DNA of 64,000 nt from JAWKHR01 sp041394725 (GTDB lineage Bacteria; Acidobacteriota; Vicinamibacteria; Vicinamibacterales; SCN-69-37), in assembly GCA_041394725.1 (NCBI GenBank), contig JAWKHR010000030.1, positions 1 to 64,000 on the forward strand. The letters run 5' to 3'. Shown piece by piece: positions 16,587 to 25,204 of this stretch; position 1 is the stretch's first letter; each line of letters opens with the position of its first letter. The position numbers and the translations under genes were made by a program. The notes under the pieces were generated by a model that ran no database searches, had not been told where the DNA came from, and saw only the letters and a program-made list of their open reading frames with translations.

Positions 16587-18260
16587 ATGTGGCAGCACAA
16601 CTACGCACCGGTCGCCGGGAGTCTCGGGCTGTCGGCCGTCGCCGCGGCGGCGCCCATTGTCGTGCTCTTCCTGATGCTGGGCGTCTGGCGCAGGCCCTCC
16701 TGGCAGGCGGCGCTCGGCGCGCTCGGCACCGCCCTGCTCGTCGCGCTCGGCGTCTACGGGATGCCGGCGGGGCTGGCCGCCACGTCGACCGCCTACGGCG
16801 CGGCGTTCGGCATCTTCCCCATCGCCTGGATCGTCTTCGCGTCGATCCTGCTCTACCGGCTGGCGGTGGACACCGGCAAGTTCGAGATCATCAAGGACTC
16901 TGTCGGAGGGCTGACGACGGATCGCCGGCTGCAGGCGATCTTCATCGCCTTCTCGTTCGGCGCCTTCATCGAGGGCGCGGCCGGGTTCGGCGCCCCGGTG
17001 GCCGTGTCGGGTGCGATGCTGGCCGGCCTGGGGTTCTCGCCGTTCTACGCGGCCGGCATCTGCCTGCTGGCGAACACGGCGCCGGTGGCGTTCGGGTCGA
17101 TCGGCATCCCGGTCACGACGCTGGCCAACGTCACGGGCCTGCCCGTGCTCGCGCTGAGCGCGATGGTCGGGCGGCTCTGCGCGATGGTCTCGGTGGTGAT
17201 TCCGGGCTACCTGATTGTCGTCATGTCGGGCCCGCGGAAGGCGCTCGAGGTCCTGCCGGCGATCCTCGCGTGCGGGCTGTCGTTCGCGGGCATGCAGTTC
17301 TGGGTGTCGAACCACCTGGGACCGGAGCTCACCGACATCGCGAGCTCGCTGACGTGCCTGGCGGTGATGGTGCTCGTCCTGAAGCTCTGGCGGCCGCGCA
17401 GCATCCACCGGCTGGACGGCGACACGCCGGCCGAGCACGTGCCCGGCCGATACACGCCGGGCGCGATCTTCTCGGCCTGGCTGCCCTACCTGCTGCTGGT
17501 CGCGTTCGTGCTGGCCTGGGGTGAACCGGCGATCAAGGCGCGGCTCGACGCGTTCAGCCATGCGCTGCTGCCGGGCTGGCTCCCGGTGAACGGGACCGGG
17601 CTCAACGGCCTGATGGTGCCGGGCCTGCACAACGCGATCACGCGCGTGCCGCCGGTGACGAGCGGGCCCGCGCCCTATGCGGCCGTGTTCACGCTCAACT
17701 GGCTGAGCGCGTCGGGCACGGCGTGCTTCCTGGCGGCCGTGGTCTCGGCGCTGCTGCTCGGCGTCGGGCCGCGGCGGTTCGGGCGGCTCTACGCGGAGAC
17801 GTTCCGGCAGCTCGCGAAGCCGATGGTGACGATTGCGGCGATGCTGGCCCTCGCCTACGTGATGAACTACTCGGGCATGACGTCCACGCTCGGGCTGGCC
17901 CTCGCGGCGACCGGCGTGGCCTTTCCCTTCTTCAGCGCGGTGCTCGGCTGGCTCGGCGTGTTCCTCACCGGCAGCGACACGGCGGCCAACGCGCTCTTCG
18001 GCAACCTGCAGGTGGTCACGGCCAACGCGCTGGGCTTCAGCCCGGTGCTCATGGCGTCGGTGAACTCGGCCGCGGGCGTGATGGGCAAGATGATCTCGAT
18101 CCAGAGCATCGCGATCGCGGTGGCCGCGACCGGCATGACGGCGGCCGACGAGAGCCGGCTGTTCCGTTTCACCATCCGCCACAGCGTGCTGCTGATGATC
18201 GTGATGGGCGTCCTCGCGCTGATCTACGCCTACGTCGTGCCTGGCTGGGTGCCCGGGTAG
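16587..18260 (+). CDS. lldP: L-lactate permease
   Basis: A 557-residue LctP/LldP-family transporter (E. coli LldP has 551 residues), with about 12-14 hydrophobic helices. It imports L-lactate, and often glycolate or D-lactate, with protons. Family landmarks are AFSFGAFIEGAAGFGAPVAV, LLANTAPVAFGSIGIPV and TGSDTAANALFGNLQ. The start ATG 16587 (MWQHNYAPVAG) is the conserved N-terminus; the longer frame from 16410 is spurious. A -10-like TATCAT (16557-16562) would give a leader of about 18 bases. No lactate dehydrogenase is adjacent, but the FAD/Fe-S dehydrogenase 10 kb downstream could use a 2-hydroxy acid. Confidence 0.95.
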   Translation: MWQHNYAPVAGSLGLSAVAAAAPIVVLFLMLGVWRRPSWQAALGALGTALLVALGVYGMPAGLAATSTAYGAAFGIFPIAWIVFASILLYRLAVDTGKFEIIKDSVGGLTTDRRLQAIFIAFSFGAFIEGAAGFGAPVAVSGAMLAGLGFSPFYAAGICLLANTAPVAFGSIGIPVTTLANVTGLPVLALSAMVGRLCAMVSVVIPGYLIVVMSGPRKALEVLPAILACGLSFAGMQFWVSNHLGPELTDIASSLTCLAVMVLVLKLWRPRSIHRLDGDTPAEHVPGRYTPGAIFSAWLPYLLLVAFVLAWGEPAIKARLDAFSHALLPGWLPVNGTGLNGLMVPGLHNAITRVPPVTSGPAPYAAVFTLNWLSASGTACFLAAVVSALLLGVGPRRFGRLYAETFRQLAKPMVTIAAMLALAYVMNYSGMTSTLGLALAATGVAFPFFSAVLGWLGVFLTGSDTAANALFGNLQVVTANALGFSPVLMASVNSAAGVMGKMISIQSIAIAVAATGMTAADESRLFRFTIRHSVLLMIVMGVLALIYAYVVPGWVPG

Positions 18261-18279
18261 CGGACGGGCGAGGCCGATC

Positions 18280-18285
18280 TACACT
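18280..18285 (+). promoter_or_regulatory. -10-like TACACT six bases before a start codon
   Basis: TACACT, then GCCGGC, then the ATG at 18292. The predicted transcript would begin at the start codon (leaderless). No Shine-Dalgarno is present. Confidence 0.4.
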
Positions 18286-18291
18286 GCCGGC

Positions 18292-18777
18292 ATGCGCGTC
18301 TACCTGGCCTGCACCATTCGCGGCGATCGATCCCGCCTGGCCGTGGCCCGGGCCCTCGGCGCGGCCATCGAGGCGGCCGGCCACGACCTGATGACGGCGC
18401 GGTTTCTCGAGGAGCGGGCGGAGGACGAGGACGGCCGGCTGACGCCGGCGCAGGTCTTCGAGCGAGACCTCGCCTGGCTCGACGCGTGCGAGGTGCTCGT
18501 GGCCGAGGCGTCCGGGTCGTCGTACGGCGTCGGCTTCGAGGTGGGCTACGTGCTCTCCCGCGCGGCGCGGTCGGGTCAGAGGGTCGTCCTGCTGTACGAC
18601 GCGGCGCTGGCGGAACGTGTTTCGCGCATGATCACGGGCAACACCCATCCCTGCTGCACGACCGCCGGCTACCGTGACGCGGCGGAGGCCCGCGCACGGC
18701 TCGAAGCCGCGCTGGCGGCCGTGTCCGCCGGCGGGGACCGCCGCGGGCCGGTGCCGGACGCGAGCGGCATCCGGTAG
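18292..18777 (+). CDS. DNPH1/Rcl-like 2'-deoxynucleoside 5'-phosphate N-hydrolase
   Basis: A 161-residue protein of the nucleoside 2-deoxyribosyltransferase superfamily, closest by pattern to DNPH1 (Rcl), which splits deoxynucleoside monophosphates into base and deoxyribose 5-phosphate. Key positions match with a constant offset of 10 from mammalian Rcl: Asp59 (RDLAWL), Ser77 and the catalytic Glu83 in SSYGVGFEVGYVL. The N-terminus LACTIRGDR corresponds to the phosphate-binding CGSIRGGR. Likely a nucleotide-pool cleaner. It lies 31 bp after lldP but has its own -10-like box. The exact substrate is unproven. Confidence 0.8.
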   Translation: MRVYLACTIRGDRSRLAVARALGAAIEAAGHDLMTARFLEERAEDEDGRLTPAQVFERDLAWLDACEVLVAEASGSSYGVGFEVGYVLSRAARSGQRVVLLYDAALAERVSRMITGNTHPCCTTAGYRDAAEARARLEAALAAVSAGGDRRGPVPDASGIR

Positions 18778-18780
18778 GAT
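18775..18780 (+). promoter_or_regulatory. -10-like TAGGAT six bases before the DUF1684 start
   Basis: TAGGAT, then GGGCGG, then the ATG at 18787: another probable leaderless arrangement. GGGCGG is too close to the ATG to be a useful Shine-Dalgarno. Confidence 0.4.
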
Positions 18781-18786
18781 GGGCGG

Positions 18787-19728
18787 ATGCCCCGTCACTC
18801 TCTCGCCCGGCGCGCGAGCCTGATGATCGTAGTCGCGGGCGTCGCGGTCGCCTGCGGCCGTCCGGCGCCCGTCGCCGAGGCACCGCCGACGCCCGAGGCG
18901 CATGCGGCGCAGGTCCAGGCCTGGCGCGACCAGCACGAGGCCGACTACCGGCGCGACTGGGTCAGCATCGCCGGGCTGCACATCCTGGCGCCCGGGACGG
19001 TCGCGGTCGGCAGCGCGCCGGCCAACCCGATCAACGTCCCGGGCCTGCCGGCCGAGGCTGGTCGACTGACGATGGCGGGCGACAGGGTGACGTTCGATCC
19101 GGCCCCAGGCGTCGAGGTCCGGCGCGGCGACGAGGTGTTGGCGGGACCGGTCGTCCTGAAGGCGGCAGGCGAGGCGCCGGCCGACGAGATCCACATCGGC
19201 GAGGTACGCCTGAACGTCCACGAGACGGGCCAGCGCCTGTCGCTGCGCGTGCGCGATCCCAACGGGCCGCTGGCCAGGGGGTTCCTCGGCTTCACGTGGT
19301 TCCCGATCGACCCGGCCTATCGTGTGGTGGGCACCTTCGTGCGCGACGCGTCGCCGAAGCAGATGAAGGTGCTCAACACGTTCGACGACATCGACGAGTA
19401 CAAGACCGAGGGCGTCGTGACGTTCACGCTGCAGGGCCGGTCGCTGTCGCTCCGCCCGTTCACGACGCGGCCCAACCGCTTCTACTTCGTCTTCCGCGAC
19501 GCGTCGGCCGGTCACGAGACCTACGGCACCGCGCGGTTCTTCTACGCGGACCTGCGCCCAGACGGCACGGCGGTGCTCGACTTCAACGAGGCCTACAACC
19601 CGCCGTGCGCGTTCAATCCGTACACGACCTGCCCCATCCCGCTGCCGGAGAACGTGCTGCCGGTGAAGATCCTGGCCGGTGAGAAGGCCTATCCGGTCGA
19701 GGTGACCTTTCCAGGCCACGGCGGCTGA
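18787..19728 (+). CDS. DUF1684 family lipoprotein
   Basis: A 313-residue lipoprotein (GVAVACGRPAP lipobox). Its DUF1684 domain shows WRDQHEADYRRDWVSIAGLH near the N-terminus and, at the C-terminus, the signature LDFNEAYNPPCAFNPYTTCP with PLPENVLPVKILAGEK. The family is widespread and exported or cytoplasmic with no established reaction; the conserved Cys, Asn and Pro cluster suggests a binding or catalytic site. It follows the DNPH1-like gene by 9 bp but appears to have its own promoter. Confidence 0.9.
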   Translation: MPRHSLARRASLMIVVAGVAVACGRPAPVAEAPPTPEAHAAQVQAWRDQHEADYRRDWVSIAGLHILAPGTVAVGSAPANPINVPGLPAEAGRLTMAGDRVTFDPAPGVEVRRGDEVLAGPVVLKAAGEAPADEIHIGEVRLNVHETGQRLSLRVRDPNGPLARGFLGFTWFPIDPAYRVVGTFVRDASPKQMKVLNTFDDIDEYKTEGVVTFTLQGRSLSLRPFTTRPNRFYFVFRDASAGHETYGTARFFYADLRPDGTAVLDFNEAYNPPCAFNPYTTCPIPLPENVLPVKILAGEKAYPVEVTFPGHGG

Positions 19729-19823
19729 GCTGACCACTCCCCGCGCGCGCGCGGAAACGACACGCCGCGCGCCGGGCGGCCCTCCCGGCGCGATCGCGCC
19801 CGGCCCGCCTGGCCCGGTCGGCC

Positions 19824-19839
19824 TGGTATCCGGATTGCA
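19824..19839 (+). promoter_or_regulatory. Putative sigma-54 (-24/-12) promoter for the Gfo/Idh operon
   Basis: TGGTAT-N5-TTGCA: the GG and GC elements are exactly 10 bases apart, as RpoN requires. The predicted transcription start falls at or next to the ATG at 19851. It is the first of three such sites in 6.4 kb. Confidence 0.5.
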
Positions 19840-19850
19840 CACTCCGGGGC

Positions 19851-20969
19851 ATGGCTACGAACGAACCTCGTCGCGTCGCCCGCGGCGCGCCGGTGCGCTA
19901 TGCGGTCGTCGGCCTCGGCCATCTCGCGCAGTCGGCGGTGCTGCCGGCGTTCGCGCATGCCTCCCGCAACTCCGTCCTGACGGCCATCGTCAGCGGAGAC
20001 CGCGACAAGCTCACGCGGGTCGGTGACGCCTACGGCCTCGAGCATCGCTACGGCTACGACGACTACGAGCGCTGTCTCGAGCAGGTGGACGCGGTCTACA
20101 TCGCGGTGCCGAACGCGCAGCACGCGGCCTACGCGCTGCCGGCGGCGCGGGCGGGCGTGCACGTCCTCTGCGAGAAACCGCTCGCGGCCGAGGCCGTCGA
20201 CGCGCACCTCATCGTGAACACGTGCCGCGAACAGGGCGTCCGGTTGATGACCGCCTACCGGCTGCACTTCGAGCGCCTGACGCTGGAAGTGATCGACCTG
20301 GTGCAGAAGGGCCGGATCGGCGCGCCCCGCTATTTCGCGTCGACCTTCTCGATGACGGTCGCCCCGGGCAACGTGCGCACGCGCGACGTCCCGGGCGCCG
20401 GCACACTCTACGACCTCGGCGTCTACTGCATCAACATGGCCTGCACCCTGTTCGACGCGGACCCGGAGGAGGTCTACGCGTGCGCGGTTCCGCACGCGGG
20501 CGCGCCGGTGGACGGCACGACCGCCGCCATCCTGCGGTTCGACGACGGCCGGCTGGCCTCGTTCACCACCAGCTTCGATGCCGCGCCGGTCTCGGCCTAC
20601 CGGATCGTGGGCACCGACGGTGACATCCGGAGCGAACCCGCCTACGAGTACGCGGAGCCCATCGGCTACGTGCTGACGACGCGCGACGGCACGCGGCGCC
20701 GCCGCGGGAGACTGAAGGACCAGTTCGCGGCGGAGCTGCTCTACTTCTCGGATTGCGTCCGCCGGCGGCGCGACCCCGAGCCGTCCGGGACCGAGGGCGC
20801 GCGCGACGTCCGCGTCGTGCAGGCCCTGTACGAGTCGGCCGCAAAGCGGCAGCCGGTCCGCCTGGCGACCGGCGGCCACCTGCCGCCGCCCACCCCGTCG
20901 CAGGCCATCGACCAGCCCCCCGTCGAGGAGGAACCCGAACTCATCGGCGTGCACGGGCCGCGGCGCTGA
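19851..20969 (+). CDS. Gfo/Idh/MocA-family NAD(P)-dependent oxidoreductase
   Basis: A 372-residue oxidoreductase. The N-terminal Rossmann fold has VVGLGHLAQSAVLPAF (about residues 19-34) and the family motif CEKP (Lys109 is the catalytic-site lysine). The C-terminal alpha/beta domain carries GTLYDLGVYCINMA, as in glucose-fructose oxidoreductase-like members. It probably oxidises or reduces a sugar or sugar-alcohol carbon; the substrate is unknown. The product has no signal peptide, unlike classical Gfo. No Shine-Dalgarno is obvious, in keeping with a promoter almost touching the start. DUF4396 follows 7 bp later. Confidence 0.92.
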   Translation: MATNEPRRVARGAPVRYAVVGLGHLAQSAVLPAFAHASRNSVLTAIVSGDRDKLTRVGDAYGLEHRYGYDDYERCLEQVDAVYIAVPNAQHAAYALPAARAGVHVLCEKPLAAEAVDAHLIVNTCREQGVRLMTAYRLHFERLTLEVIDLVQKGRIGAPRYFASTFSMTVAPGNVRTRDVPGAGTLYDLGVYCINMACTLFDADPEEVYACAVPHAGAPVDGTTAAILRFDDGRLASFTTSFDAAPVSAYRIVGTDGDIRSEPAYEYAEPIGYVLTTRDGTRRRRGRLKDQFAAELLYFSDCVRRRRDPEPSGTEGARDVRVVQALYESAAKRQPVRLATGGHLPPPTPSQAIDQPPVEEEPELIGVHGPRR

Positions 20970-20976
20970 GGTCGTC

Positions 20977-21675
20977 GTGCCCGCCTCCGCGCCGGCCGCC
21001 TGGCTTCGCCTGCTGGCCGCGCTGTCGATTGCCGCCGCGCTCGTGTCCTGCGGCGTCGTCCTCTGGCACGTCGTGGCGGGACATCGCCAGCGCATGGCCA
21101 TCATGCACGTCGTCTGGCCGCTCACCGCGCTGTGGGCGGGCCCGATCGGGCTCTGGGCCTACTTCCACCTGGGCCGCGCCGGCCGGCGGGGCGAGGCGGG
21201 TGGGGCGGGTCAGGGGCACGAGGCGCGCCCGTTCTGGCAGCAGGTCGTGCTCGGCACGACGCACTGCGGCGCCGGCTGCACGCTGGGAGACCTCGCGGCG
21301 GAGACGCTGACCATCGCGGTCCCCGTCGCGTTCTTCGGCCGCGAGGTCTTCGGCACCTGGCTGGTCGCGCTCGGGCTGGCGTTCCTCCTCGGCATCGCGT
21401 TCCAGTACTTCACCATCGCCCCGATGCGCCACCTGGGCCTCGGCGACGGGCTTCGCGAGGCCGTGAAGGCCGACACCCTGTCGCTGCTGGCCTGGCAGGT
21501 CGGCATGTACGGCGTGATGGCGCTCGCGCTCTTCGTCTGGTTCGATCCGGCGACGCTGCCGAAGACGGGGCCCACGTTCTGGTTCGTCATGCAGCTCGCG
21601 ATGGCCGCCGGCTTCCTCACGAGCGCGCCGGTCAACGTGTGGCTGCTTCGCCGCGGCATCAAGTCGCCGATGTGA
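20977..21675 (+). CDS. DUF4396 membrane protein
   Basis: A 232-residue protein with about six hydrophobic helices and the family's cysteine motif THCGAGCTLGDLAAE (about residues 93-107), then a cluster of helices ending VNVWLLRRGIKS. DUF4396 proteins are membrane proteins of unknown function; the conserved Cys/His motif inside a helix hints at metal binding or transport. The start is GTG, 7 bp after the Gfo/Idh gene, so it is the second gene of that operon. Confidence 0.88.
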   Translation: MPASAPAAWLRLLAALSIAAALVSCGVVLWHVVAGHRQRMAIMHVVWPLTALWAGPIGLWAYFHLGRAGRRGEAGGAGQGHEARPFWQQVVLGTTHCGAGCTLGDLAAETLTIAVPVAFFGREVFGTWLVALGLAFLLGIAFQYFTIAPMRHLGLGDGLREAVKADTLSLLAWQVGMYGVMALALFVWFDPATLPKTGPTFWFVMQLAMAAGFLTSAPVNVWLLRRGIKSPM

Positions 21676-21751
21676 ACCACGCGACCACAGCCGATCTGCA
21701 GGGTGCGCCGCGGCCAGTCGCGACGCCGCCCGCGCACGCCCGTCACCGGCC

Positions 21752-21767
21752 TGGCATCACTCCTGCA
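21752..21767 (+). promoter_or_regulatory. Putative sigma-54 promoter for the PPC-ThDP-enolase-TerC operon
   Basis: TGGCAT-N5-CTGCA with correct 10-base GG-GC spacing, 24 bases before ATG 21792. The GGGAGG ribosome binding site (21781-21786) lies just after the predicted start of transcription. Confidence 0.45.
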
Positions 21768-21791
21768 CCATCCCACTGGCGGGAGGTCCGG

Positions 21792-22253
21792 ATGCACCTG
21801 ACGCCGGTGGACGTCGGCGGCGACGCACGAACGATTGCGGTGATCCTCGAAACGGGCGACGAGATCGTCGGGACGCTCGAACGCCTGGCCCGATCCGAGG
21901 GCTGGCGCGCGAGTCATTTCACCGCGATCGGCGCGCTCTCCGAGGCCACGCTCGCCTACTTCGACTGGGAGACGCGCGACTACGTGGACATCCCGATCAC
22001 CGAACAGATGGAAGTGCTGTCCCTCGTGGGCGACGTGAGCGTGAAGGATGGCGTCCCGCGCCTGCACGCGCACGCCGTGCTCGGATCGCGCGACGGCACC
22101 ACGCGGGGCGGGCACCTGAAGGCCGGCCGGGTCCGTCCGACGCTGGAAGTGATGCTGGTCGAAACCGGCGGACACCTGGAGCGCCGGTACGACCCCGAGA
22201 GCCGGCTCGACCTGATTCGCCCGGTCCACGTCCGCGGCGGACGCGGCGGCTGA
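21792..22253 (+). CDS. PPC/DUF296 domain protein
   Basis: A 153-residue single-domain PPC (plant and prokaryote conserved, DUF296) protein. Three histidines typical of the prokaryotic metal site are present: His92 and His94 in LHAHAVLG, and His108 in GGHLK. The motif FTAIGALSEATLAYFD is conserved. Bacterial members form trimers and are annotated as DNA-binding by analogy with plant AT-hook proteins, but this one has no AT-hook, so small-molecule or metal binding is at least as likely. GGGAGG sets the start. First gene of a predicted operon with the ThDP enzyme 29 bp downstream. Confidence 0.9.
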   Translation: MHLTPVDVGGDARTIAVILETGDEIVGTLERLARSEGWRASHFTAIGALSEATLAYFDWETRDYVDIPITEQMEVLSLVGDVSVKDGVPRLHAHAVLGSRDGTTRGGHLKAGRVRPTLEVMLVETGGHLERRYDPESRLDLIRPVHVRGGRGG

Positions 22254-22282
22254 GCGGCGGGGCGGACGAGAGGAGACGACGC

Positions 22283-24034
22283 ATGGCGAAACTCACGGCG
22301 GCAGATCGGCTGATCGAGACGCTCATGGAGTGGGGCGTCGAGGTGGTGTTCGGGCTGCCCGGCGACGGCATCAACGGGCTGATGGAGGCGCTGCGGCGCC
22401 GCCAGGATCGGATCCGGTTCATCCAGGTCCGCCACGAGGAGAGCGCCGCCTTCATGGCGTGCGCCTACGCGAAGTTCACGGGCCGGCTCGGCGTCTGCCT
22501 CGCCACGTCGGGGCCCGGCGGGCTGCACCTGCTCAATGGCCTCTACGACGCGAAGCTCGACGGCCAGCCGGTGCTGGCCATCACGGGCCATCACTTCCAC
22601 GACCTCATCGACACGTTCTCGCAGCAGGACGTCGATCTCGACCGCGTGTTCGCCGACGTCGCCGTCTACAACACACGGGTCATGGGCGCGGCGCACGTGG
22701 TCAACGTCACCGACCTGGCGTGCCGATCGGCGCTCAGCCGCCGGGGACCGGCGCACATCAACTTCCCCGTGGACATCCAGGACCACACGACCGACCAGCG
22801 CACGCCGCGCAACGTCCGGGCGCACGCGGAGGGCCCGTTCGTCCGGCGGCCACCGACGCCGCCCGAGGACGACCTGCGGCGCGCCGCGGCGGTGCTCGCC
22901 GAGTGCCGGCGCGTCGTGATCCTCGCCGGGCGCGGGGCGCTCGGCGCCTCGGATGCGCTCGAGCGCACCGCGGACCGGCTCGGCGCGCCCATCGTGAAGG
23001 CGCTGCTCGGCAAGGCCGCCGTGCCCGACGACAGCCCGTTCACGACCGGCGGGATCGGCCTGCTCGGCACCCGGCCGTCGCAGGAGGCCATGGAACGCTG
23101 CGACGGCCTGCTCATCGTCGGCTCGTCGTTCCCGTACATCGAGTTCCTCCCGCCGCCCGACCAGGCCCGCGCCGTCCAGATCGACATCGACCCGGCGCGG
23201 ATCGGCCTCCGCCACCCGGTCGAGGTCGGGCTGGTCGGCGACGGTCGCGCCGCGCTCGAGGCGCTCCTGCCCCACCTGCCGGCCGATCGCTCCCGGAAGT
23301 TCCTCGAGCAGGCGCAGGCGGACATGACGCGCTGGCGCGCGCTGATGGCCGAGCGCGCCTCGCGCGACGACGTGCCGATGAAGCCGCAGGTGGTCGCCGC
23401 CGCGCTCGGCGCCCGGCTCCGCGACGACGCCATCGTCTCCTGCGACAGCGGCACCGTCGCGACCTGGTGGGCCCGCCACATCCCCGCGAAGCGGGGCCAG
23501 ATGCACTCGCTCTCGGGCACGCTGGCGACGATGGCGCCCGGCCTGCCGTACGCGATGGCCGCGCAGATCGCGTATCCGGATCGCCAGTGCGTCGCCTTCG
23601 TCGGCGACGGGGGGCTGTCGATGCTGATGGCCGAGCTGGCCACCTGCGCGAAGTACGACCTGCCCGTGAAGATCGTCGTCATCAAGAACAACACGCTCGG
23701 GCAGATCAAGTGGGAGCAGATGGTCTTCCTCGGCAACCCCGAGTACGAGTGCGACCTGCAGCCCATCGACTTCGCGGCGGTCGCGCGGGCCTGCGGCGCC
23801 ACGGGATTCTCGGTCGAGGATCCGGCCGACTGCGGGCGCGTGATGGACCAGGCGCTCGCCACGCCGGGCCCCGTGCTGGTCGAGGCCGTCGTCGACGCGG
23901 CCGAACCCCCGATGCCGCCCAAGGTCACGCTCGAGCAGGCGCGGAAGTTCGGCGAGGCGCTCGCGAAGGGCACGCCCAACCGGACCCACATCGCCCTGAC
24001 GGTTCTCGCCGATCGCGTGCGGGAGATGGTGTGA
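22283..24034 (+). CDS. Thiamine-diphosphate enzyme (pyruvate oxidase/acetolactate synthase superfamily)
   Basis: A 583-residue ThDP-dependent enzyme with the usual three domains: Pyr (about 1-180, catalytic Glu52 in VRHEESAAFMA), central (190-325) and PP (380-550, with GDGG at 441 and the Asn pair 469-470 closing the ThDP-Mg motif). It resembles PoxB-type pyruvate oxidases and 'thiamine pyrophosphate-requiring proteins' of stress clusters more than anabolic IlvB, and no small subunit gene is nearby. Its likely reaction is decarboxylation of a 2-keto acid; the acceptor is unknown. AGGAG upstream sets the start. It is followed after 2 bp by the enolase-family gene. Confidence 0.9.
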   Translation: MAKLTAADRLIETLMEWGVEVVFGLPGDGINGLMEALRRRQDRIRFIQVRHEESAAFMACAYAKFTGRLGVCLATSGPGGLHLLNGLYDAKLDGQPVLAITGHHFHDLIDTFSQQDVDLDRVFADVAVYNTRVMGAAHVVNVTDLACRSALSRRGPAHINFPVDIQDHTTDQRTPRNVRAHAEGPFVRRPPTPPEDDLRRAAAVLAECRRVVILAGRGALGASDALERTADRLGAPIVKALLGKAAVPDDSPFTTGGIGLLGTRPSQEAMERCDGLLIVGSSFPYIEFLPPPDQARAVQIDIDPARIGLRHPVEVGLVGDGRAALEALLPHLPADRSRKFLEQAQADMTRWRALMAERASRDDVPMKPQVVAAALGARLRDDAIVSCDSGTVATWWARHIPAKRGQMHSLSGTLATMAPGLPYAMAAQIAYPDRQCVAFVGDGGLSMLMAELATCAKYDLPVKIVVIKNNTLGQIKWEQMVFLGNPEYECDLQPIDFAAVARACGATGFSVEDPADCGRVMDQALATPGPVLVEAVVDAAEPPMPPKVTLEQARKFGEALAKGTPNRTHIALTVLADRVREMV

Positions 24035-24036
24035 CC

Positions 24037-25158
24037 ATGGCGGCCGCGAGCACGCGCGTCGCCACCGGGCCGCCGATCCGGGCGCGCGAGGCGATGCTCT
24101 CGGCGCTCACGATCCCCGCGCCGGAACCCGAGTCGGATGGCACGCTCGAGTGGCGCGCGACCTCGGTGGTGGTGCTCGAGCTCGCGGCCGGCGGCGCGCA
24201 CGGCCTCGGCCATGGCTGGGCGCCGCCCGCGGCCGCGCGCGTCGTCCACGACGTGCTGCTCGGCGTCGTGGACGGGCGCGACGCGTTCGACGTGACGGGC
24301 GCGTGGGACGCCATGGCGCGGGCCGTCCGCAACGCCGGTCGGCCCGGCATCGCGTCGATGGCCATCGCGGTGGTGGATGCGGCCCTCTGGGACCTCAAGG
24401 CCCGGCTGATCGGTCTGCCCCTCGCCGGGCTCCTCGGCCAGGCCCGGGAGTCGGTCCCGGCGTACGGCAGCGGCGGGTTCACGAGCCTGTCGATCGACGG
24501 CCTGGAACGGCAACTCGGCGACTGGGCGGCCTCCGGCCTGTCGATGGTGAAGATGAAGGTCGGACGCGACGCCGCGGCCGATCCCGGACGGGTCGCCGCC
24601 GCGCGACGCGCCATCGGCGACGAGGTGGCCCTGTTCGTGGACGCCAACGGCGGCTACACCCGCAAGGTGGCGCTGGCCCAGGCGGAGGCGTTCGCCGGCG
24701 AGGACGTCACCTGGTTCGAGGAACCGGTCAGCTCGGACGACCTCGAAGGGCTCCGCCTGCTGCGCGACCGCGGGCCGGGCGGCATGGCCATCGCCGCCGG
24801 CGAATACGGTTTCGATCTCTACGACTTCCGGCGCATGCTCGACGCGGGTGCGGTTGACGTGCTCCAGGCCGACGCCACGCGCTGCGGGGGCCCGACCGGC
24901 TTCCTCAGGGTCGCGGCGCTCTGCCGCGCCTGGGGCCTGCCGCTCTCGGCGCACACGGCGCCGAGCCTGCATGCGCCGCTCGGCTGTGCGGAGCCGGTGG
25001 TGGCGCACGTCGAGTACTTCGCCGATCACGCCCGCATCGAACCGCAGATCTTCGACGGCGCGCTGCGGCCGGTCCGCGGCCGGCTGCGTCCCGACCCAGC
25101 GCGGCCCGGCTTCGGCCTGACGTTCAAGCGCGTGGACGCCGCGCGGTTCGCCGCCTGA
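24037..25158 (+). CDS. Enolase-superfamily enzyme (mandelate racemase/muconate lactonising group)
   Basis: A 373-residue member of the enolase superfamily. Catalytic residues by motif: the K-x-K pair Lys172/Lys174 (MVKMKVG), metal ligands Asp202 (FVDANGG), Glu228 (WFEEP) and Glu256 (AAGEYG), and His306 (SAHTAPS). These abstract the alpha proton of a carboxylate, so acid-sugar dehydration or racemisation is likely, though the substrate cannot be named. The start codon lies 2 bp after the ThDP gene stop, indicating tight coupling. The product of a sugar-acid dehydratase is a 2-keto acid, which would suit the upstream ThDP enzyme; that is inference. Confidence 0.9.
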   Translation: MAAASTRVATGPPIRAREAMLSALTIPAPEPESDGTLEWRATSVVVLELAAGGAHGLGHGWAPPAAARVVHDVLLGVVDGRDAFDVTGAWDAMARAVRNAGRPGIASMAIAVVDAALWDLKARLIGLPLAGLLGQARESVPAYGSGGFTSLSIDGLERQLGDWAASGLSMVKMKVGRDAAADPGRVAAARRAIGDEVALFVDANGGYTRKVALAQAEAFAGEDVTWFEEPVSSDDLEGLRLLRDRGPGGMAIAAGEYGFDLYDFRRMLDAGAVDVLQADATRCGGPTGFLRVAALCRAWGLPLSAHTAPSLHAPLGCAEPVVAHVEYFADHARIEPQIFDGALRPVRGRLRPDPARPGFGLTFKRVDAARFAA

Positions 25159-25204
25159 CCGCGGCCCGCTTCCAGGCGGCCCGACGCCGCCTGCCGGATC
25201 CGAC